Shown here in pieces: positions 58,210-64,000 of a stretch of 64,000 nucleotides of DNA. Position numbers and translations under genes: made by a program. Source of the stretch: Cristatella mucedo (Eukaryota > Bryozoa > Phylactolaemata > Cristatellidae); the NCBI GenBank assembly GCA_009760855.2, contig WPIO01000005.1, positions 8,528,001 through 8,592,000 of the forward strand, given 5' to 3'. Positions within the stretch are counted from its first letter, which is position 1, and each line of letters opens with the position of its first letter. The notes under the pieces were generated by a model, which did not search any database, had not been told where the DNA came from, and was given only the letters and a program-made list of their open reading frames with translations.

Positions 58210-61200
58210 ATGATTGCAAGAAAGGTAAGTTGAGATCACTCAATAATGAATTTCAAGCACAGTAAATTCGACCTCAGATTTATATAATCACACTTGAACA
58301 AAATTTGACTTAAATATATAATGTATATTTTTATCAAGAGTCACAGAAAGCACGTTTTATATCCGTAAATATTTATGACAGGTAACTCTTACTGCTCTAT
58401 TAAGGTCAGAAGATGCTCTACCGCCACTTGCTATGAACTATTAGAAAGCTAGTTTGGTGGCTGCCTTATCAAATTGCATGTAAGGACTACGGCTCTTTAC
58501 ATCTTTTATGGACCACCAGCACCTTTAAGTCATGATGAAAGCATAAAATTAAAGTTGCAGCGGCCGATATGCTTCCTGGTACAACTTAGCAAATGAAAGG
58601 TCTGTCAGGTGAGTCTAAAAGTTATCTTCATATGCACAAGTACTGGCATAGATCGTATGGCTTTGCTGTGCTACTTATTTGTCTGAGAACACATGAAACA
58701 CTGAGAACACTTGACATAAGGAGAGCCAACTTCAAAGGGTTGGCAACCTCTACAAGTGTAACTGAATATTCACTATTATACTATAGAAATTATTCTAAGC
58801 AGATTAGTTATTGATTTTGCAAATATTAAGCAGCTAAATTTTAGAATGTCTGCATACTATTTTGAAGTAAAAAACTTAATGATCTACAAGATTAAGGCTC
58901 TGAGATTTTCCAGCTTGCATTTTGTTATATTCGGGAAAGACATTGAATAACTCTTGGCTTGTCATTAAGAAAACGATGGTAATTTAGTTGTGGTTAATCA
59001 TTGATTTGTTGGAGTTCAGCTCGCTTACTCTAGAATAGTGGAATAAATTGCAGTAGAAACCAGGCAATTAATCAGAACAGGTCAATCTACAGATTTGTCT
59101 TTGAATAAAAAGCTCGAACTGCACCTCCTGCAGCTCCATCAGTGTCTCTGACGTTGAAATTTACTGACCATCAACGAGAGCAAGGGCTGGTATTTTCCAT
59201 CTGCCTGATGCCTCTGCTGTAATTTCATTGGTGGCAAGAGGGTACTAATCAGAAGTAAATATCTTGCAGCAAAAGGTATACGCAGTGATAGGCAGAAGCA
59301 AAAGTGCTTCCAGCAGTTTTCAGCCGAACATCATGTGGATGATTATACGGGTGAATAGTGTCCAGCCTACTCAATACTGAAGACTGTATGCTGCATCTCA
59401 ATTTTTTCACATAGTCAGAGTGCCGTAGTGTGAAATCTTTACCCGAAAATTCCGAATCTAGGTGCAAGAGCTTAATAGCACGGTGAGTTTCTTCGATCGA
59501 ATAATGGTGCGTTCCTTATTGAGAGTCTAGCGTATATTAACAAACCCTTGTGGCTTGTTGATAACGGCTAGGGAGTACTACTATTCCCGTTAAAATGCAG
59601 TCAAAATCCGAAACTTAGCTTATATTATACGGTTGACAGCAAGAGCTCTGCACCTATATCCAGGTAGACTACTGGCAGTACGTTAGACTTGGCTAAGCTT
59701 ACGATACACCTCAAAACCAGCAAAGGAAGATTTAATTGTTAATATACGTTTGCCTCTTAAAACTTTCTTTCTTTGCACAAACTGAATCAGGAAATAGTTC
59801 TTGAAAGGCAGTTATTTCGTTAACTTTGGGAGCTCAGTAAGTCCACCAGAGAAAATGCAAAAAAGTACAGTCAGTAGCTTATCGCTAGTTTCCTGAAAAC
59901 ATTCAAATTTCTTGTTTGCGTTTGACCGTGCTCACACGCGAGCTATGACTCAATGAAAGCCAAGCCAGCATTCAAGCATTGTTAAGAATCGTGAACGCGA
60001 CGAGTAGACTGTAAATCCGCCGAGTTTTTGAGTGCTTTCTGCAGATTTAGTTGTTATTTTTCAATATAAAGAGTTATTTATACATGTAATGCATGCTTGC
60101 TACTTTTCTTCCAAACTGGAGGACTTGGCAACGCTCGCCAAGCCATCATGACGGCTCTAGATCGAGTAATAAGATCTAGTAGGAAGCACGGACGCCAACT
60201 TCTCAAAGCGCCGTCTCCGTTCCACTATTGTAATCGTCTAATGTAATCATTAGCCATGGGTAGAGTACCGCATAGCCAGAAGTATCGCAGATGAATTACT
60301 GAACCAATCTAGAGACCAGGAGTTCAACTTTGGCATTCTTTGAAACTGGTCGTTTCTTCAGACGACAAACAATTACCTAGGATTCACTTGTAAGACTGGA
60401 ATACCTTACGTCATTTCTGCTTCTTTTGCGAAGAAAGAAGGACGATGTTTTCACGCCGCCTAAGCTTAAAGGGAAGCAGTGAGGTCGCAGGGCGTAACCG
60501 AGTTACAGGAGAGACCTGAAAGGGCTGCATACCGACAGTGCTATAGAATAGACTAGCAATACTGCGCATGCAATAGCGAAACGAAAACAAGCGGACTGCC
60601 AGTACTTGCCGAGATAAGCGTCAGGACGGCAAGCATTTCCTGCTGGCTGCAGTGCGCCTGCTAAATTTCCGGTCGCCCTAAACCTGGACCTTAAATAGCT
60701 CTAGCTGCTGGGCTTGCTCTCACTTGCCGGATTGATTAGCTGGCTACCGACGCCGGAGTCATTTATACTTGGGCGATATAGCACTGTTCGCTAAAATAGC
60801 TATTCAATAATAAATACATGTCCATTATTGGCTGTATGCTAGCAAACAATGTGAAATCAATAGTCGCTTTATGAGTGCCTTCGCGAATCGGTGATTCATG
60901 TATTCTCAGGAAGTTGTTACAGTCCCTGGCAAGTCCCGTGACACAGTCAGCTTCGCAACTTCTTTCCTTGGTTTTGCTTGCTTTATCGAGCTGGCTAACT
61001 CGTTGGTAACGTCTAACGTCGACGACAGGGCGTAAGTGGAATTAAGGACAGGAAATAATAGATACGTTGATGAGCCGTCAGCCTAACATGTATCTGCTTA
61101 CATGTATCGTCTACATCAGTAAATATTAATATTAACGATATTAGTGTTAATATGTAATTACATTTTACCGTGCTACGATAACTAAAAGTAGTTGTTTTAA

Positions 61201-62320
61201 AACTCACTGAAAAATAATGAAAACCCATGGCTTAGTCATTCCTAATAAAAATGAGTTAAGGAATGACCCGTATACGGAATTAGTGCTTCTCAAAACGTAG
61301 TGCTGCGATTTCTAATTCCGAAACCACTTATTAGAACACAATTAACTGAAAAACCACTATTTAGTTTTAAAAACGTTGAATGAGCAATGCTTCTCATAAT
61401 TACATCAAGCCAATTAGGCATCCAGGGTACACGGCCATAGGATTACCAGCAAGCCTGTTCAATTCACTGTCAACATTAAAACTAAAAGTGGCCTGGAGAC
61501 ACTAAGCCGGGCTAAAGCATGTGTATTAAATTTATCACATGTCTAGAACTAACTCTAGGTCTGTCACTTCTATTCTAGCTTTCGTTAAATTGGTGAGGAG
61601 CTGCAAACCAGCTGATTATCTCACGAGGTCAAAAACAGAGTTTGCACTAAGCCAGCGTCACATCCCAGTGAATGATCAAAATGATCAATTTACATATCGA
61701 GCTGTGTTTGCGACACTAGGTGTCTAGTGTGAGTATTACTTAGCAACTATTAATTTTATATATTCCCCCAAGCTTGTCGTGATTGCACAAGTAGAGGGTA
61801 TGGTAAGAAATGCAGCAGCATGTGGCTATCACAGTGGTGTGTAATCGGCTATGTGATTACAAGCTCATTCACTATTTTGTAACATTTTGCCGAATCGTTT
61901 ATTGTTGATCCCTTGAAATCCAGCTAGTTGAATTGAAGAGATTGCCGTAGAATATCGGCAGTTTAATCAACTGGAATCCTGCTCTGCTTGCAAAACATCC
62001 ACACTCCAGTATTTAAATCTGCCTGAAGTTATCTTAATTCCACAAAATAAATCTCATGAATGAATCTGCTGCTACTTAATAGTTGCTGCCTAAGGCCTTT
62101 TAATGCTCCCTTCTCAGCAGCTTCTATTGTGTGGTGAAAAGTCAGCGAATACATAATCTATGTAGACTTTTAAAAAGTGTCCTGGCTATGCTGCATTTAT
62201 GAAAGATTGCAGCCCTAGAGTAAAAGGAGCTTTAAGAAGCAGCAGCCGTAGGTGTAGTGCTGACTGACTGACAACTGAGGAAAAGATATGATTTGATAGG
62301 CTTTTAGCTTGTATTGTGGT
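58210..62320. other. Upstream region of the CUB gene, no gene recognised
   Basis: If the gene starts here, its first exon and promoter should lie in this stretch, but I could not identify them. One minus-strand frame at 59249-59457 resembles a CUB first half weakly (see findings). The sequence at 60120-60800 is somewhat richer in GC. Confidence 0.35.
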
Positions 62321-62324
62321 TCAT

Positions 62325-62575
62325 GTTGGTGGGTTCCCTTGATTCGTCCTTCATGTCCTTATGCATGCTGACAGTGTACATACTGCCACTAACCAAATTT
62401 GCATGATGACCCTGTGCATGTAACCCATTGCCATGTTATTCCTGTTGTTTATCAAGCATGGTATTACTCACCATTCAATCGCGTTTCCCTTTGCAGCAAA
62501 TGTAAAGCGCCTAGAAAGAGATTGAGTTCTCTGAGGGCATTTTATCAAGTGCCATATCATTATTATTATTAGTAT
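62325..62575 (+). mobile_element. Family A LINE 3' end
   Basis: 3' untranslated region and tail in good condition (gcaaatgtaaagcgcctag, tctgagggcattttatc, cattattattattag). 5'-truncated just before the stop region of the ORF. Confidence 0.85.
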
Positions 62576-62920
62576 TATGTAATGCAATGCATCACAGTCT
62601 GTAACTCCAAAAAGTTATAAAGACTATGTGGGTGCTGTGCAGGAGAGTTTTGTATAGTGCAATCACAGCCTAAGCAGCTTTCGATACGCATTCGGTAGCC
62701 AACAGACTTCGTCTCACGCAACAAATAGAAAGTAGGAAGCATAGCAGAGTCAGGAGAGCAGTTGAGGTAGTGAGTAGCATGGAAGTAGCAGCTCAGGGCC
62801 GCTGAAAAGGATGAGCCATAGTCGGCAGTAGGAGAGTTGTTGTCGTTGCATAAGAATTGTGGAAGCCAGTTCCACAGTCTCGGTCCTGCAGAGCTAAACC
62901 TTCTGCCACCATCGCTTGCT
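62576..62920 (-). mobile_element. Family B LINE fragment, facing the family A tail
   Basis: The minus-strand 3' end starts at about 62580 (atgtaatgcaatgcatcaca in plus view), and the C-terminal frame region runs to about 62905. Its tail abuts the tail of the family A fragment, so the two elements meet 3' end to 3' end. Confidence 0.8.
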
Positions 62921-62924
62921 TACG

Positions 62925-63755
62925 TGATAGCACTATACAATCGTTCGTTTCCTCTATACCATACTTTCAAAGTCTCTTCCTATGGGTGCTTACTTTCTAT
63001 TTTTATTTTTGCCTTATCGTCTGCCACAGCTAATGCTAAGGAAAATACTCAATTGATTGCACCAGGCTAGAGCTAACTTGGTGATTGAAGCGCAGCTGTT
63101 AGCTAGCCAGCTGCTATCGAAGTTTGCTTTTCTATTGTTGGCAGAAATTGAATTGACTCAGACGAATAAACCTCTAACTCAAGTATTTGTATACGAACTT
63201 ATTGGCATAGCATCATGCCAACTTAGAATCAACATTCGTTAAGGCACGTAATTGGTAGGTGCAATAATGCTAGTGGCAGGTGCAGGGCTGCAACTATTGC
63301 TTGCTAGCACATTAACCAGGCTCTTCCTAGCTAAGGTTCATGGTAGAGCAAGGCCACCGACGGCCGGCATATAAGGTCGCCATGAGCACGGTCAAGACGA
63401 AGCCATACCATTAAGTTACCAAAGGGCTAGTAAACATTAGCTAGTGATTAGAATTGTAGTAAGATCACTTGATCCTGGACCATGTTCACTAGGTGTTATC
63501 GTATAACCTTATCGCTGGCAGTCGGTGCCTAGTCTATCAGCATGTGCCTGATAGCGGTTAGTTAAGCTCTCCCAATATTGAACAGACCTAGTATGCCTAT
63601 AAACTAAGACTCTCTCTAATCAGCCAGCCCGGTCTCTAGGGACTAGTAATGGTCTGCCTAGTAGAGCAATCCTGCTAGGTTATGCTAGGCTGCTCATAGC
63701 CATAGGCTCTGGATCGTCTCTTCAGAATAGACCTACCTGTGCCAAACCCCAAACT
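62925..63755. other. Unassigned right-hand sequence
   Basis: Two short plus-strand frames (62837-63070 and 63057-63242) show no family features. No exon logic was found. Confidence 0.3.
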
Positions 63756-63757
63756 TA

Positions 63758-64000
63758 TCTCTATCTGTCTATTTGTTTCTGTCTCTGTCACTGTCTCTAT
63801 CACTGTCTCTGTTGCTGTCTCTGCTACTGTCTCTGTCTCTGTCCCTGTCTTTGTCTCAACGTCTCTGTTTCTGTGTCAGTGTCTCGGTGCCTATCTCTGC
63901 GTCTATCGTGTCTTTCTCTCTGTCTCTCTATCACTGTCTCTGTGTCTCTGTGTCCCTGTCTGTGTCTCCGTCTGTGTCTCTGTCTCCGTCTCTCTCCATC
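63758..64000. repeat. CTGTCT-type simple repeat tract, runs off the window
   Basis: Imperfect ctgtctctgtct units with tctatcactgtctctg variants, pyrimidine-rich on the plus strand, continuing to the last base. Confidence 0.95.

Noticed and set aside
61539-61727. 62-codon plus-strand frame upstream of the CUB gene
   Set aside because: No family features or exon support.

Overview
This window is metazoan nuclear DNA, most likely from an invertebrate. It has GT-AG introns, tandem extracellular CUB modules, many decayed non-LTR retrotransposons of the CR1/L2 group, tRNA-derived SINE copies, a Helitron/PIF1-type helicase relic and microsatellites. I see no bacterial genes, operons or CRISPR arrays. 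The phylum cannot be fixed from this sequence alone.

The one host gene I can support fills most of the window on the minus strand. It is a tandem-CUB gene running from position 57577 down to 6858 and continuing beyond the left edge. I assembled 21 exons, about 3.63 kb of coding sequence or 1,210 residues, encoding ten complete CUB modules (M1 to M10) and the first half of an eleventh (M11). Each module is split into a first-half exon of 196-232 nt and a second-half exon of 110-125 nt. Introns inside modules are phase 2 and introns between modules are phase 1. All 20 exon joins agree in phase, and modules abut without linkers, as in cubilin. Six exons were found only by splice-site reading: 47083-47201, 39444-39562, 38057-38172, 36924-37042, 28320-28435 and 21268-21383. 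The exon 14386-14581 also lies opposite an unrelated plus-strand frame. M3 to M6 are tightly clustered with introns of 78-144 nt inside modules, while the other introns are swollen by transposons.

Two L2-like LINE families account for most remaining recognisable sequence. Family A ends in a short hairpin and a TTATTA-type tail; its best copy, at 42541-44440, keeps a 548-codon uninterrupted reverse transcriptase frame. Family B ends in an ATTAC-type tail. Two B copies sit inside A copies, near 20.0-20.6 kb and 23.9-24.4 kb, so B was active after those A copies inserted. At least two tRNA-headed SINE copies, near 7.8 kb and 48.0 kb, share a 3' end resembling the family A tail.

The 10.2 kb intron inside M1 holds an unusual island, about 48.8-53.5 kb. 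It carries a 33-bp inverted repeat pair with a palindromic core, a pair of oppositely oriented G-rich minisatellites, a GC- and CpG-rich core, two unassigned minus-strand frames and a frameshifted Helitron/PIF1-type helicase relic. It looks like the remains of one or more DNA elements, possibly a Helitron with captured sequence. This island and the cysteine pattern of the CUB array are the most unusual parts of the window.

Right of the gene, 58.2-64 kb is mostly featureless, with a family A tail, a facing family B fragment and a CTGTCT-type simple repeat at the edge. No start codon exon was identified with confidence.
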